Of a stretch of 64,000 nt of DNA, positions 45,903-58,594 are shown one piece after another. The notes under the pieces are model-generated. The model was given only the letters and a program-made list of their open reading frames with translations, did no database searches and had not been told where the DNA came from. A program made the translations under genes and the position numbers. The stretch spans positions 62,001 to 126,000 of the forward strand of contig JAAEAF010014408.1 in NCBI GenBank assembly GCA_011037195.1, in the 5' to 3' direction. Source of the DNA: Triatoma infestans. Taxonomy: Eukaryota > Arthropoda > Insecta > Hemiptera > Reduviidae. The stretch's first letter is position 1. The number at the start of each line of letters is the position of its first letter.

Positions 45903-46690
45903 TCAGAAATATTTGCGACCATTTTGACGAATTTGGTTCGAATTGGGCAATTCAAAATTCTCATTGATCAATAAAAACAATATCAAAGTCTTTTCTCTAA
46001 TAACTATCTCATAGAAAATAATATGGTCTATACAAGATCTTCCTGTATTAAAACCGCACTGCTCTCGTGAAGGACGAAAATCTTCTTCAAGGCGATTGCT
46101 TATGATTTTTGCCCAGTACTTTCGCAAATGGATTCATTACATTGATATGGTGTTTGGTTCCGCAGAGCTGGAAAGTATCAGAGACATTTTCTTCCGTGCT
46201 AGCCTGCTTCATTTTGTGGTCATCGACTTGGTTTCGGGCGTTCGCCCCATCTTGAGGATGCGTTTTTCAGACAGTGTGAACAACCCAGACTTGCACAGAG
46301 CAAATTCATTTCTACACACTGACTGGTGTTTTTAACTGTTATTTAACTGTTAAAAACACTTTTATCTTTAACAGTTAAAAACATCAGTCAGAAAAACGCA
46401 TCCTGAAGATCTGTGCAAGTCTGTGTTGTCACACTGTCAGAAGAAAAACGCATCCTGAAGATGGGCGAACGCCCAAAACCGGTCGATGACCACAAAATGA
46501 AGTGAGCTACCACGGAAAATGTCTCTCTGATTGATTCATTACACATATTCCTCTATTGTTAGAGCAATCTTTTCTTATCACCTTTTTTGAATATGGAAGA
46601 TTCTTACCACCTTGCCGTTTTTCCTCTTTTCCAATTCAGCCTTAACTTCCTCCTCTGACGATACTCGAATTCCTGAATCAAGATTTTCCA
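45903..46690 (-). pseudogene. LINE (RTE-like) reverse transcriptase, split by fold-back element
   Basis: On the minus strand: SSEEEVKAELEKRKNGKVV (46620-46680), FKKGDKK near 46580, then, beyond the fold-back insertion at 46142-46532, NPFAKVLG, KIISNRLEEDFRPSREQCGF and NTGRSCIDHI. These are the N-terminal fingers and palm of RTE-type reverse transcriptases (KNGKA.G, KKGD..NYRGI, NRL...QAGFR.GRSC.DHI). The catalytic YADD region is not present and frames shift. Both sides of the insertion rejoin into a sensible protein order. Confidence 0.8.
46131..46543 (-). mobile_element. Hammerhead fold-back element, copy 9, in LINE, with TSD
   Basis: The body at 46142-46532 lies between perfect GATTCATTACA repeats (46131-46141, 46533-46543). 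The 3' extension (GTTTGGTTCCGCAGAGC, reverse sense) is on the left, so sense is minus. The right arm (46451-46488, plus) has CATC-CUGAAGA, a perfect stem II and ACCGGUC-GATG, but AAAA for GAAA. The left, sense arm reads CUCAAGA with a disturbed stem III. Near 46396-46454 the AAAACGCATCCTGAAGAT segment is duplicated, and the centre holds (TTAACAG)-type inverted repeats. Confidence 0.75.
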
Positions 46691-46904
46691 AATTATTCTT
46701 GGAATTTCGGTTTGAAATTTGGGATTGGATTAGGTTGGTGGGGAAGGCTACTAGGGGGGATTTTATGTTAGGGTTTCCTTAGGTCATGATTCTTGAGTTC
46801 AGCTTGGGATTTTGATTGTAATATGGAAGCGTTCGACGATGTGACACAGGATTTCTGGTTTTACATTGGAATTGTTTTATTCACTAATGTTCCAGTCCAT
46901 AATT

Positions 46905-47110
46905 ATAAATAAATACGAGTAGTGTGATATAAAGCTGTCTTTTGTTCTGTAGCGTGAGTTTTAGAACGCTGGTTAAGAAGCTGTTTAAACTTAGATTAAA
47001 GAAGATTCATTTGAATATCTTATGTGGCCATGTCAGTGTTAAGTTTTTTTGTTTTTTTTGAATATGTTATGTGATTGCCTTGTCAAAGAAGTTTAACAAC
47101 TCAAAACACA
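46905..47110 (+). repeat. Direct-repeat partner of 50225-50400
   Basis: TAAATAAATACGAGTAGTGT, GATATAAAGCTGTCTTTTGT, GTAGCGTGAGTTTTAGAACG and TTCATTTGAATATCTTATGT match the second copy in order with about one change in five. Unclassified repeat family. Confidence 0.5.
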
Positions 47111-47904
47111 ACGAATTTCTTTAGACGTGATATATAAAAATAAAAACCGTGTTCATTTTTTATTGGGTTAGATTTCCAATAAAGTACCAATATATTTCAT
47201 AGTTCGCTGCTCATATATAAGGCAAATGAAAATTTTGGTGTAAATTTTGATTTTGAAGAACATTTGTTTAGTTGGAACAAGATTAAAATTTATTTTTATT
47301 TATTCAAATTTCTAGTGAATGTTAAACAGGTATTTAAGAAGTTTAGAAATATTGGATGAAAGGCAGAGTTTTAATATTCATAATAACCATACGTTGAAAA
47401 TATCCATCCATATCCTGATCTCTTCTTAATATATCTACCTGGTTAAAATCCATACCTGCTAATCGAAAGAGAACTTATTATTATTAACCCTTAACTGGAA
47501 TGCTTGTGCCTGGTTCATGGGTATAAATAATTCCATTCATTTCCTAGGCTTGGTCTTAACTGTTGTCTATATGTAGGAAGTTTATGGCCTAATTTTGTTT
47601 TTTTTTCGGTTAGTAATCAGTTTATCTATGGTTTTTATCACAAAATAAACTTTAGATGATGGTTGAGCTTTTATTATTTATGGAGAATATTTGTCGATTT
47701 ATGATTTATTTTCTTATTTCTATCTGCACATTATACAGTAATAGAATGTTTGCTTGAAAGTAGAGTTCTCTTGAAATTGATGATTACAAATTAATCATGA
47801 TGATTAATTTATGATTATAAAGATTAGAGTTTTCATAATTAGGAGGCAGTGTGATTATCCAAAGATCTGGAGATATTCTCATCATCTGCTGTTCAACATG
47901 ACGT
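47111..47904. other. No recognised feature
   Basis: AT-rich; nothing supported. Confidence 0.5.
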
Positions 47905-48200
47905 GTAATCATGTCAATTTTTCGAAATTGAATTTTCACCGGAAATATGTACATGTTTAGTTGAGGTCCCCTGAATACGAAAACATGTTTTTTTAGCGAA
48001 TAGTCTGTGTATGTGTGTGTACACACAGAGTATCTCAAAAACTAAAAATCATTGGAAGTTCAAAGATTATTCCGTTTAGGTAGGACTACTGCATCTCTGA
48101 CATGTTCCAACCGGAACTACTACTGCATTCAGACGCAAAATCCATCAACCGGAAGTTACGATTTTACACGATTTTCTCGATTAAACTTCGTATACTATCT

Positions 48201-48234
<34 letters not shown>

Positions 48235-48370
48235 GCCTATCACTTTTATTTGAAACATTTTTCTCGGGAAAATTGAAATTTTGAGGGATTCTTTGGGAAC
48301 AGTAGCGTTATGCTTTCTTCTGAAGTAATATTAATATGCATTATAGAAGCAATGCTGGAATTTTAAGAAG
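47905..48370 (+). repeat. Modular repeat, partial copy
   Basis: TGTAATCATGTCAATTTTTC, GAATTTTCACCGGAAATATG, GAGGTCCCCTGAATACG, AACCGGAAGTTACG (about 48149) and CTCGGGAAAATTGAAATTTT. A (CA)n(TA)n microsatellite fills 48200-48234 inside the module. Confidence 0.7.
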
Positions 48371-48409
48371 TAAGAAAAAGTAGTAATATCAGATTTTTTT
48401 TTACTTTTC

Positions 48410-49365
48410 TCATACTATTGTAATCGTGTATTGTTTCTTGAGTATTGTCATCGTGTTAAATTTTCGATATTGAGTTTTCACCGGAAATATCCGTTTTGAG
48501 GTCCCCTGAGTCCAAAAAAGTGGTTTTTAGTAAAAGGTATGTGTGTGTGTGTGTATATGTGTATGTGAACATCATAGCTCAAAAACGAAAAACCGTATAA
48601 ATTTGAAACTTGATATTCCGTTTAGGTAACACGATGGCATCTGACAGTGGGTCATCTGTCAAAATCCCTCAACCGGAAGTGTACCACTTTATGTGTTTTT
48701 TTTTTTTTTACTTTTTTGCGTTTTTTTTTTCAAAAATAGCTCCGACGATTTTCTTCAAACCTGGTATATATCAACTACACAGACAAAAAGAGCTACAACT
48801 TTTATTTGAAACATTTCAAATAGAGCAGTGGGGTTAGGTTTTCATCTAAATGTGCTATTTCAGTTTATTAAACAATTCTGTCATCAATAATGATGTTAAG
48901 ATTGAATTAAATATTTTGTTGAAATTCCGAGTTTGAAAAAAATCGGATGACCGGAAGTGCGTGCGTTTACTTTACCACTTTACTAAATGATTTTTTTTTT
49001 TTTTTTTTCACTTTTTCGCGATTTTCTCAAAAATGGCTCCGCCGGTAAATCCGGGAGCTTCATTCATTTAATGGCACTTTTAGGGGAGGTGTGGGGTTAT
49101 GTTTTTCTCTAAAGTGCTATCATAGTTGATTTGTACAATTCTATCATCCAAACAAAATTAATTAGAAATAAACGGATGGCCAAAATTCCGAGTTCAAGAA
49201 TATTAGTTAACCGGAAGTGTCTTTTACTGAACAGTTTTTTTTCAGTTTTCGTCGAATTTCATTAAATTTGGTACACACACTATAAAATTTGTCAATTATA
49301 ATTTTGAGAATAGGAGTAAGAGAAAGTTGTGTGAGTGTTTCACACCAGATTTTTTTTTTTTTTAA
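48410..49365 (+). repeat. Modular ACCGGAAGT repeat, full copy
   Basis: CACCGGAAAT at 48479, then ACCGGAAGT cores in 48671-48680, 48949-48958 and 49209-49218; (GT)n at about 48540; 3' end GGAGTAAGAGAAAGTTGTGT and TTTCACACCAG before a T-run. It contains the uninterrupted GGGGTTATGTTTTTCTCTAA string (about 49095) that serves as the empty site for the insertion at 14785. Confidence 0.8.
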
Positions 49366-50224
49366 ATTATATTGATTAGTGTTTGAACAGGTTAATAATT
49401 TTTATTTATTAAAATTTAATCATTTAATTCTCATTCTCCTATTAAATGAAAAGTTTTGTAATTTATTTTTTTTATAATTTTTATAAATAATATTAATAAA
49501 GTTTCTTTATTGCAAAATAAGCGTCATAAATAAGCATCTTAAATTAGTTGTTAGTTGCTAGTTGATAATGGAGGAGGTTATTTGGTATCTGTAAGGTTAT
49601 TTTAACTTGTCTGAGGTTTTATCTTGTTGGGCCAAGTTTATTTGTTGTAGTTTATTTATCAGTTAAGTATAACTGTCATTTTGGATATATAATGGAAAAT
49701 TTATTATTTTATTCATTTTGTTTATTTGTAACTGAAGTTTGGAATAAAGAAATAAATAGAGAATTATTTTAACGCTAACAATATTTATCGGATTTTGTAC
49801 TTAAATTGTTATTTTGTTACAATTATTAATATTATTCTAGAAAGAATTGTATTTTATTGCAATTTTGTTTTTTGTTTTTTAATTAAATATTGACCTGTTA
49901 TCAGGGAGTTAGTAGGGTACTTCATTGTTTGTAGGGGAAAATTCACATTCCACATGTGATCTACCGTTAATAACAAACAACCCTTTGCTTGCAGTTGGCA
50001 ACATATGTCATTATTAACAAATAAGACACTTGTGTTTCCAGTCAAACACAGTTGAAGTATCTGTTATTGTTTTTTTATTTTACTCTGAAGAAAATATGAA
50101 AATGCCATGTATCAACATGGATTTTTCTTTTTATTCGAAATATTATAAGATACATAGTTAATAAATATGAATTAGTTTATTATTTATTAGCGTTAATTAT
50201 GTTGTTCCCTTCTAAGTTCTTGTA
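49366..50224. other. AT-rich, no recognised feature
   Basis: Nothing supported. Confidence 0.5.
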
Positions 50225-50400
50225 AATAATTCTAAATAAATGCGTGCAGTGAAATATAAGTACAGCTTTCTTTTATATTGTAGCGCTAATTTAGAACGTT
50301 GGTCAAGAAAGTGTCAAACTTCTATTGAAGGAGATTTCATTTGAATAGCTTATATGGTTTTATGAGGTTCATCAACTTGTAGAAAGTTCCCAACAACTTA
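50225..50400 (+). repeat. Direct-repeat partner of 46905-47110
   Basis: TAAATAAATGCGTGCAGTGA, TTGTAGCGCTAATTTAGAAC and TTTCATTTGAATAGCTTATA parallel the first copy. Confidence 0.5.
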
Positions 50401-52640
50401 TAGAAACAAGAGCCTCATGCTTGCTAGTTTGGCCCCCTAATAGTCGTAATAAATTATTGTAACAGTTCTAACCGTCAGACCATACAAATATATTCAAATT
50501 TTGATATCATTTGACAATATTCAGTCTATCTACAAGAAAACTAAGACAGTTTATTACAAAAATTAAAAAAAAAATTGATCTGGATTCCTGTTATTGTGAA
50601 TTTGTAGCTTTAAAGAAGCTAAAGCTTAAAGCTACAAGTAGGTCATAAAATTTGTTCCATTTTTAATTGTTATGATATTTTTTGTAATTCACTCTCCCAT
50701 ATTGTCCGTATATTAATTAAATTTAAATGAAATTTTTGTGTCATTCACAGAAAACTAATCATCGCGTCCAGTGGCTTCTCCGAGTAAAGTTTTGATTTTT
50801 TTTCAGAAAAGGTGCAGAAAAACAGAATACATGATTTATCAGAACTCAATACAAAATACCATACATTCCATTTTCATATTTGTTAATTTCAGTTTTGGCC
50901 GGACGGTTTATATCGTTAGAATTTCCTTGTATTCCTCCAACTAAAATGTTTATTTTCTTTCAGCCTAGAATTTACAGAAACCTAGATATTCAAGCGAAAG
51001 TAACATAATAAATATCCTTAAATTCACCGCCAACATTTAGGTAAATTTCCAATTTTAACTTTTTTTACCGAATAGAGGAGATAACAGCCACGCTAGCAGC
51101 AAATATTCTTATCAACATTTATTAGATCGAAACTTCCTAACAACATGGGTAGTAGGCGTTGAATCTTCTTTTTTTTTTTATGGATTAAAAAACAAGTATT
51201 TATTTATTTATTTATTTATTTTTAACCAGGGAATATTAATTAAATCTTTACTTATCAAATGTATCTTAGTTTTAAGATACTTCCCTTTAATGCTTACATT
51301 ACTCTTACCTTAAACCTATTTATTAACTTTTAAAAAATAATAAAATAACATGGTCTACTTATTGAGGTTAAAAAAAAAAAAAAAAAAAATTAATTATGTT
51401 GACATTAAGTGAACGAACAACTATTGGAGTGTGTTGTTTTCTGTTTTCCATTGGAGTGGCGAGGAAATTATGTGATGAGTGGTGTATTGAGGACCGCTCT
51501 GGGAGTCACTGCGTATCTACCCCATACTAACTGGCTGTGCTCACCACCCTTGTGCTTAGTTAATGATTCTTTTAAATTGAACTTTTCCTTTCTACCTCTT
51601 TTCCAACATTCATTATTTGAATATATTACTTTTTTCTTCTTTTTTTTTTTTTTTAAATTGAGACTTGTTTGATAGTTTTATTGTCATTAATTTTTTTTAT
51701 TATTAAATTATTTCATCTTTCAAATTCTGAATTGAAATTGTTATTGTTATTTTTTTTTTGTAGATTAGTTATTTTATTAAAAAGTGGACATTAACAATTA
51801 AAATGAGATCATCTAAAATTGACAATAGGATTTCTATATGCCTTTAAAGATTGCTTTATTACGATTACTGCTCGTACAATGGTTTTGTTTTGTTTTCTTG
51901 GCAGGTGTGTTGCCTTCTTTGAAATGTTACGAAGTATTTTAATTTTATCATATAATAGTTAACCAAAAATAGGAGAATGATATAGATCCTTTAGGTTGTC
52001 GTAGGATTCCTCAAGGCATATAATTAGGTATAAATATTTTATAGCGCAACTTAAAAATGAGTTATTATTAATCACTTATAAAGTTCTTAAGGCTTTTTAT
52101 TATTATTATTATTATTACCTTAATGTAACTTTTAGATTCATTATATAAATACTGTTGATTTTTATAATTGCTGAAATTCCGAAAAGTACAAAATAAACAT
52201 TCAAGACATCGAAGGAATGTGAACAACATATTATGAAGAAATGCGTTGACATAATAATAATAATACTAATCATAACAGTAATAATAACAATAACATGTTT
52301 TCCTGCCAATAAAATTGACAATCCATAATTGTTTAAAATGAAAGTAATCTTTTTTTCTTAATTTTTATTATATTATTTGTTAAGTGGTTGAAATCAACCA
52401 CAATATTTTTTCATTTTCTTTTCTTAACCACTAATTCATAGCAGAGTTTATTAAAGTTCCGTTTTTATGAAAAAAATCTTACTACTATTTTAAGAAATAA
52501 TTTATATAGTTGCTTAGAAACAGTTTTGAATCTCTTTATTCGTGTATTTCCTGTGTTTGTTATTTCTACAAGATTTTTCACTGGAGCTTTGGTATTGTTT
52601 CCTCTTTTGTATTTTTTGTTTTTTTTTATTTATTTTCTTT
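50401..52640. other. AT-rich stretch, nothing recognised
   Basis: (ATTT)n at 51203-51222, poly(A) at about 51370-51389, (ATT)n near 52098-52117. No supported gene. Confidence 0.5.
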
Positions 52641-53360
52641 ATTTTGGAAAAAGATAGAGGGTGGTTGTAGTTGAAGAAGTAGGTGGCAACCATAGAGTAG
52701 GAGTTTTGTGTTGGAGGAGGTGGGGAGTAGCCAGAGTGTTATAGTGGGGAGAAAGAGGCGGAGCATTCCATTGATTTTTGCCAGCTGTCTCACTCTCACT
52801 CTGTACACTATCTTTGTTACACACTTTGACTCTCTCACTTCTACCTTTATACTCACTCTTTCTCTTTAGCCGCCATACAATTCTATATATCTTTCTCTCT
52901 CTCGCTCACTTTTCTATCTCCGTCTTTCTCTTTCTCACAACGCTGCTTTCTGTTTTTATATATATATATATATATTTATGTTGTGTGCGTCTTAGTGTAT
53001 GGAATTAAAAATGCAATTCTCGCCTAGGCTAGCGCGCCTTGCCCCCTTCTATTTCCTCGTTCCGTTCGTCCATACACCAGCCACCAGTGGCAAGCTCTTC
53101 GCCAAGGTCCCACAGGGTAATGACAGAGCTCTTCAGAAAAGTATGCGCCTCTCTTTATACTTGCCTCCACGTAGCCAGGTTCTCCAAACACAATTTTCAA
53201 GTCTTCTCGCTATAACCTCCCATGACAGCACGCACATACTATGCGACACCTACAACTTCCTTTTTTTCATCGTCTTCGTCTTCTTCATTTGCACCCTACA
53301 ATCCTCTATCTCTTTTCATCCCTCTCCATCCGTGCCTAATTTCCTTCTTTTTTAACAATA
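52641..53360 (+). other. Pyrimidine-rich region with unexplained 118-codon frame
   Basis: CT-rich tracts at 52788-52945, (TA)n at 52959-52977, then an open frame at 52999-53355 in GC-richer DNA (begins MELKMQFSPRLARLAPFYFL). Hydrophobic and Ser/Leu-rich with no recognised domain; I do not call it a gene but the composition change is real. Confidence 0.3.
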
Positions 53361-53890
53361 ATGTCTCCCATCTTGTTGTCTTCGCATAATTTATCTTTGT
53401 TTTATTAGTTTTGTATATAACCTAGTGGCATACATTTTGATTGTATACATAATAAAAAACAAACCCACTAAATTTTGTTATTTTGTATATTCAACTGGTT
53501 TTGATAAAGCTTAAAACTACCGAGAATATAAATTAGAAAAGCCTATCCGTAGTAAGAGGAAAATTTCAGACGCGTTTCAGATTGAAAACTTAGGTTATCC
53601 TGAATAACAGTATATATGAGATAGAATGCCATTAAAATAATGACGTAAGATATTTTTAAGACCCTAAAATTAGAATACGCGCAATTAAGGTAGTCTGTAT
53701 AAATTTTTGTTATACTTTAGATGATTTAGTAATATTATTTTTACACCTTACTATGTACAAATATATTTTTCAATCTTCTGTATTACTATTTGCGTTCAAG
53801 CCACTTTGAAAATCGAAAACAATCATTTAGCCAAATAAATCATCGACATCTCATGACCTGCTAATTAAACATGATTACAACGCATAAACT
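53361..53890. other. No recognised feature
   Basis: AT-rich; nothing supported. Confidence 0.5.
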
Positions 53891-53944
53891 TCTCGGCCTG
53901 GTAGTGAAAATGAGTTTTTTTTTTTAATTTTAAAAAAATGCATA

Positions 53945-54962
53945 TATTTCTCAATGTAGTCTCCTTTTTAGTTCAATACACTTTGTCTAACGTCTCCCCA
54001 ATGAGTGGATTCCGTCCTTGAAGTGCGATTCTGGAAGGTCTTCATTTGACCCAAAACTTTTCAAGCCACAAATTTCTTAAGGTTTTGGGAATGATGATAG
54101 TCAGAGGAAGCCAAATCTGGCGAATAGGGAGGATGTTCCAACAATTCATACTTCAGAGCCCTCAATTTTCCTATAGCCAAAGCGCCTTTGTGGGCGGGTG
54201 TATTGTCCTGGTGAAAGAGGATTTTTTTTCTTTTGCAAACCAGGTCTCTTCTCTCTAATTTTTTCATCTAGTTAGTCAAGAAGTTGTGCGTAGTATTCCC
54301 CATTAATTGTTTGCCCCTTTGACAGGTAGTCAATTAAAGAACCCGTATAGAATCCCAAACAGCATTTGCCATAAACTTTCCAGCCGATGCAGTGGTCTTT
54401 CCTTTCTTCGGTGCATAGCCACCGGCTTTTGCCCACTGCTTGGACTGTTGTTTTGACTCAGGTGTAAAGTGGTGAACCCATGTTTCATCCACCGTAACAA
54501 ATCGGCGCAGAAAATCGGTTGGATTCTTCTTAAAACGGCCCAAACATTGTTGAGAAACTCGATTCCTCATTTGTTTGTGATCAGCATTTAATAAATGTGG
54601 CACCCATCTTTCAACAAAGCTTTCACATACTGATTTCTTCGTGTAAAATATGCTGTACCCTTTCTTCTGAGATGCCTACAGCCTTAGCTATCTCATACAA
54701 CTTTAATCGTCGATCATCTAGAAGCATATTGTGTATCTCCTCGATATTTTCTTCGGTATTTGCAGTTTTTTGGCGGTCCTTCATGTGGTCATCTTCAGTC
54801 GATGTACGACCATGTTTATAAACTCAGCTGCCCATGATTTACTATTGATAATGAAGTGCAGACTTCTTGTACATTTTCACCAACTTTGGATGAATTTCTG
54901 TTGGCGATAAACCATCCAAAACGAAGTATTTAATGACGGAACGGTATTCAAGTTTGTTCATT
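53945..54962 (-). pseudogene. mariner transposase, frameshifted near-full copy
   Basis: Reverse translation starts MNKLEYRSVIKYFVLDGLSP (54962) and continues with KIHNML-type text. Then come the WVPHLLNADHK...RRFVTVDETWVHHFTPES segment (first catalytic Asp in VDE) and, after a frameshift near 54300, FHQDNTPAHKG (second Asp) and EHPPYSPDLASSDYH (third Asp, mariner DD34D spacing). It ends HSLG/RQSVLN near 53960. All three catalytic residues are still readable, but stops follow HYQ and FVA and at least two frameshifts are present. Intact mariners are about 345 residues and act alone by cut-and-paste at TA. I could not fix the terminal inverted repeats with confidence. Confidence 0.9.
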
Positions 54963-55889
54963 TTTCTCAAAATCACACAATACGCTTACTTTAAAGCAAA
55001 CTATTTGTTTGATCAAATTCACATTTAGTATTTACTTTTGCAACATGTGTGCCAACATAACAAAGCAGTAATTTCATTTGCGGCAGTGCCATCTAAGGGT
55101 TAGACCAAACTGTTCTCCTTGCTCTAGTATTTCATTTTACATGTAATAATCGTAATCCTAGGCTTCAGTGCGAAGTTTTATTGTTTTGTTTTGTTTATAC
55201 TAATAGGATCCGATTTCCAACCATTAGTTCTCTGGAGGTCCAGCAACTACACCTTTATTCAGCTTTCCGGTTATTTTACCACAGTATGAGATGTTTTTTT
55301 TATTTTTATAAGTTTGACACATCCATGTTTACAAGCTCCTTTGATTATGTTAACCATGCCTCTCATAAAATGTAAATTTTTTAGAAAAGCATATTGCAAA
55401 ATTCATTACATTATAAAAACTATGATTTTATAAATAATTCAAAAGGTATCAGTTTTACTTCATTCATAGCGTTTTGTATTTGTGGAATTTATCAAAGTGT
55501 TGGCTGGCCTTAATGGCTTTTAACGGGCACTATGTGTACTCAAGGTGAAATTGCATTGACAGGAGAGTGCATTAAGTTGGACAAAAACATGTAGTAATAA
55601 AATGCAATTCCCCGGGTTTCATTTATTTTATTACTATTACGTTTTAAGTAGCTATAGAATAGTATTGGCTGAATTTTTTTCTTTTTTAATTGATTCAAAT
55701 AGAAAATACAGATGAGTAAACTACAGTTGCCGAAGTGGTTTTTATTAGATTAAGGTTGCCTTTAAACAAAAACTAGAGTGACTAGAATCTAACTACCAAA
55801 TTAGGTGTTGTGAATGGAAGCAGAAGCACCTACTTTACCATTAACATTTTAGTTACAAGTCCATGCTCATAACCCCTACACCAGCACCC
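54963..55889. other. mariner flank, then AT-rich DNA
   Basis: The mariner right terminus probably lies near 55100 (GGTTAGACCAAACTGTTCTC). Otherwise nothing recognised. Confidence 0.4.
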
Positions 55890-56095
55890 GGCTTCTTCTC
55901 AAAAAATGTATTTTCAAGGAAAAATTAACTAAGAAAATCTGAACGCTCGCAATGTTTCTTCATAATTTCTACAGTATGAAAAATATTTTAAAAGAAAGTC
56001 TGGTGTGAAACTCTCACGCGACTTATTCCTAATGTAATTTCCTGACGAATTTCCTTCAAATTTGTAATTTTTATTTAATTAACTGACTTCAATAT
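55890..56095 (-). repeat. Modular repeat, 3' end, reverse
   Basis: GTCTGGTGTGAAACTCTCAC and CTGACGAATTTCCTTCAAAT are the reverse complement of the family's 3' end. Confidence 0.7.
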
Positions 56096-56929
56096 TTTTT
56101 TATTTTATTTTTATTATTATATTTACTTTATTTAACATTGAAAAAGTTACAAAAAATTAAGCTTATTACTGACACGGCTATGGCCGTCTGCCAGGAGTGC
56201 AGGTATTATTCTCATTATTGTTATAAATACAGACAAAAGTAGGACTACATATATTGAAAATTAATGATCTTATTTGTAGATATCATGCTATAATGGGATA
56301 CATATAATATTTGTACTTACAATTTAATCTGACTTCTTTAAAAATTAAATTTTTCCACAAGAAAGTTCCTATAAAACAAAGCTTCTTTTATAAAATTAAT
56401 TAAATTGTTCCAATTAGCTCCATTCAAGAGCTCTATCATATAGGAATCTGAACTGACTTCAATAATATATTCTTATATAGAGACCCGTTTCCTAAGATTC
56501 CATGATAGACTCTCCGCACACCCAAATCCCATTGCACAATCCTTATCCACAAGCACTCATCCCGATAACCCACCACGTCGCCTAAAAAGACGCTGGCCAC
56601 GCGATTTAATTGCTGATTACTCTCAATAGAGTCTAGAAAGTACCAGCGCTGGCTGGTGTCTTTCATCATGCTTTCTGGTTGTAACTCTGAGCTATGCTCG
56701 GTGTTTCAATTACTTTTTCTTTTTTTAACTGTGTAACACTTTTGCTTAATGTATGTAATATAGTTGCAAATTAACAATAAAGAAAAAAAAAAGTATAGAG
56801 AACCTAAGCTAGAAAAAAAGTAATTGAAATAAGCGTGATATTCCACCTCACCTACAACCCGCCTAAAATATATTTATTCAGAATAATATTTTAAACGAAT
56901 GTGGTAGATAATATGTATAGTTGTGCCAA
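56096..56929. other. AT-rich; unexplained GC-richer block 56430-56690
   Basis: The block includes a 77-codon minus-strand frame (56436-56669, QRWYFLDSIESNQQLNRVAS within). It may be the remnant of a LINE or other ORF, but I do not recognise it. Confidence 0.3.
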
Positions 56930-57520
56930 GTCTACACTTCGAACAAAATATTAAATAAAGTTCACCAAAATCGCACTTTTGGTCACCTGATTTTTCTTGC
57001 AAACTCGTTACTTTGACAATAAATTCGATTCCTATTCTAGGCTTATATAATATGCGGAAATTGGTACTTTAGAGGAAAGCCTGACGAACGCCATCGCCCC
57101 TTCATCAAAATCTCAACAAAATGAATTTTCCAAAAAAAAAAATGTTACAAATAAAAGATGCGTAATTGCTATACCAGTTTAAAGAAATTCATTGGAACCG
57201 TTTTCGAGAAAAAACTACAAAAAAAAAAAAATTCTACCGAGTAAAACGATTCTGATTCTACAAAAGTTTATTGTTGGGTCCGCTGACAGAACTTAAACGA
57301 AATATCAAGTTTCTCAGCTTACTACAGTTTTCCGTTTTCGAGTATTTTTGCTAACACCCGAACCCACAATCACACACTTTTAAATACCACTTTTCCGGAC
57401 TGCACGATACCTCAAAATGTGTATGTTTGGTGCAAAAATTCGTATCGAAAATTAGCTCAACAATATCTTTTTAATGTCCCTTCTTGAGGGCTGGCAACTT
57501 GAAAACACGAACGAGAGTGT
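56930..57520 (-). repeat. Modular repeat, old reverse copy
   Basis: Reverse complement reads CGAATTTTTGCACCAAACAT, GAGGTATCGTGCAGTCCGG, GCAAAAATACTCGAAAACGG, TTGATATTTCGTTTAAGTTC and TCGAGAAAACGGTTCCAATG in family order; strongly diverged. Confidence 0.55.
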
Positions 57521-57631
57521 ATATGGAGGGCTACGCAGAAATAAGGATTTGACAAATTGCAATTGCGTTAAACGTACTCACAATCAAACTTTTGCAACTT
57601 CCATCTACACAGTCAATGAACCAAAATAGAA

Positions 57632-57728
57632 CCGTGGTTTCTATGTTATTGTTCTATGGTATTCTATGTTGTTCTATGGTATTCTGTATTGTTCTATGGT
57701 GTTCTATGTTATTGTTCTATGATATTGT
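57632..57728 (+). repeat. GTTCTATG minisatellite
   Basis: Five to six imperfect 18-19 bp units of the type TTGTTCTATGGTATTCTATG. The overlapping open frame is a by-product. Confidence 0.75.
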
Positions 57729-58594
57729 TATAGAAATCATTCCAATGAAAACAGACCCCCAAATTGCATTGCAATTATTATGGTTCTTGTTGGAAATAAA
57801 TTCAGTTTTTAATAACTGTTATAGCTATGATATAATCATAAACAATCATCATTTAACTATATTGTTTCACTCACTAAAAGGATCTATTATAAAATGTCTA
57901 GTCATAATTCATTCTCTAGTTAATTAACATTACATTTTGCCAATTTGAATGAATAAAAAAAAAAACATTTCTGGCCCCAATTAATACAAAAATCAATTTT
58001 ACTTGTTTTTTACATAATATATTGTATAAATAGGTATGTTTTAGGTAATGATTGTTTCTATTAATTAATTTAAATCGATAAAGTTCATATAAGAAAAGGT
58101 ATAGAAGATACTATATATGCAAATTTCTTTTAACTAATTGTAGAGTGTATTTACAATCGATTAAGTGCCAAGAGGTGGCCTGTTATCGATGTTCATAGTA
58201 TCCACTTACCGAATAGCTTTTGGTTAATTCATGCCTCATTAAGTCACATTAAATTCTAGTGAACCAGCTTTTAAATCTTTTTTAATTGTAATTTAAATTA
58301 GAAAATTGTAACATGGAAATGTTAATTATTTTGTACAGTTATTTTCGGTATTAATTTTAAATATATATTTATAATATAATCTATTATATTGGGCTTAAAG
58401 AAGAATTTTGGTTATTTTTCTTTTTTATTTTGTTTTTTCTTCTATTATTTCAAGTAATTGTTGGAATTTGTTCAGTGCTCAGTTTCTTATTATCTTTTAA
58501 ACTTTTTAGTACTTCTTCAAGCTGTTCGCTTTTTTGTCCGTAAAGCGGTGTTCTAGGTATAGGTTGAAAACTTGTAGGAATATCTAGTAATTAT
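57729..58594. other. AT-rich, no recognised feature
   Basis: Nothing supported. Confidence 0.5.

Noticed and set aside
52999..53355. 118-codon open frame with GC-richer start
   Set aside because: No recognised domain, low-complexity hydrophobic C-terminus and no splice or promoter support; listed only as an unexplained region.
53945..54962. Functional mariner
   Set aside because: Catalytic aspartates are readable, but stops and frameshifts prevent a full protein.
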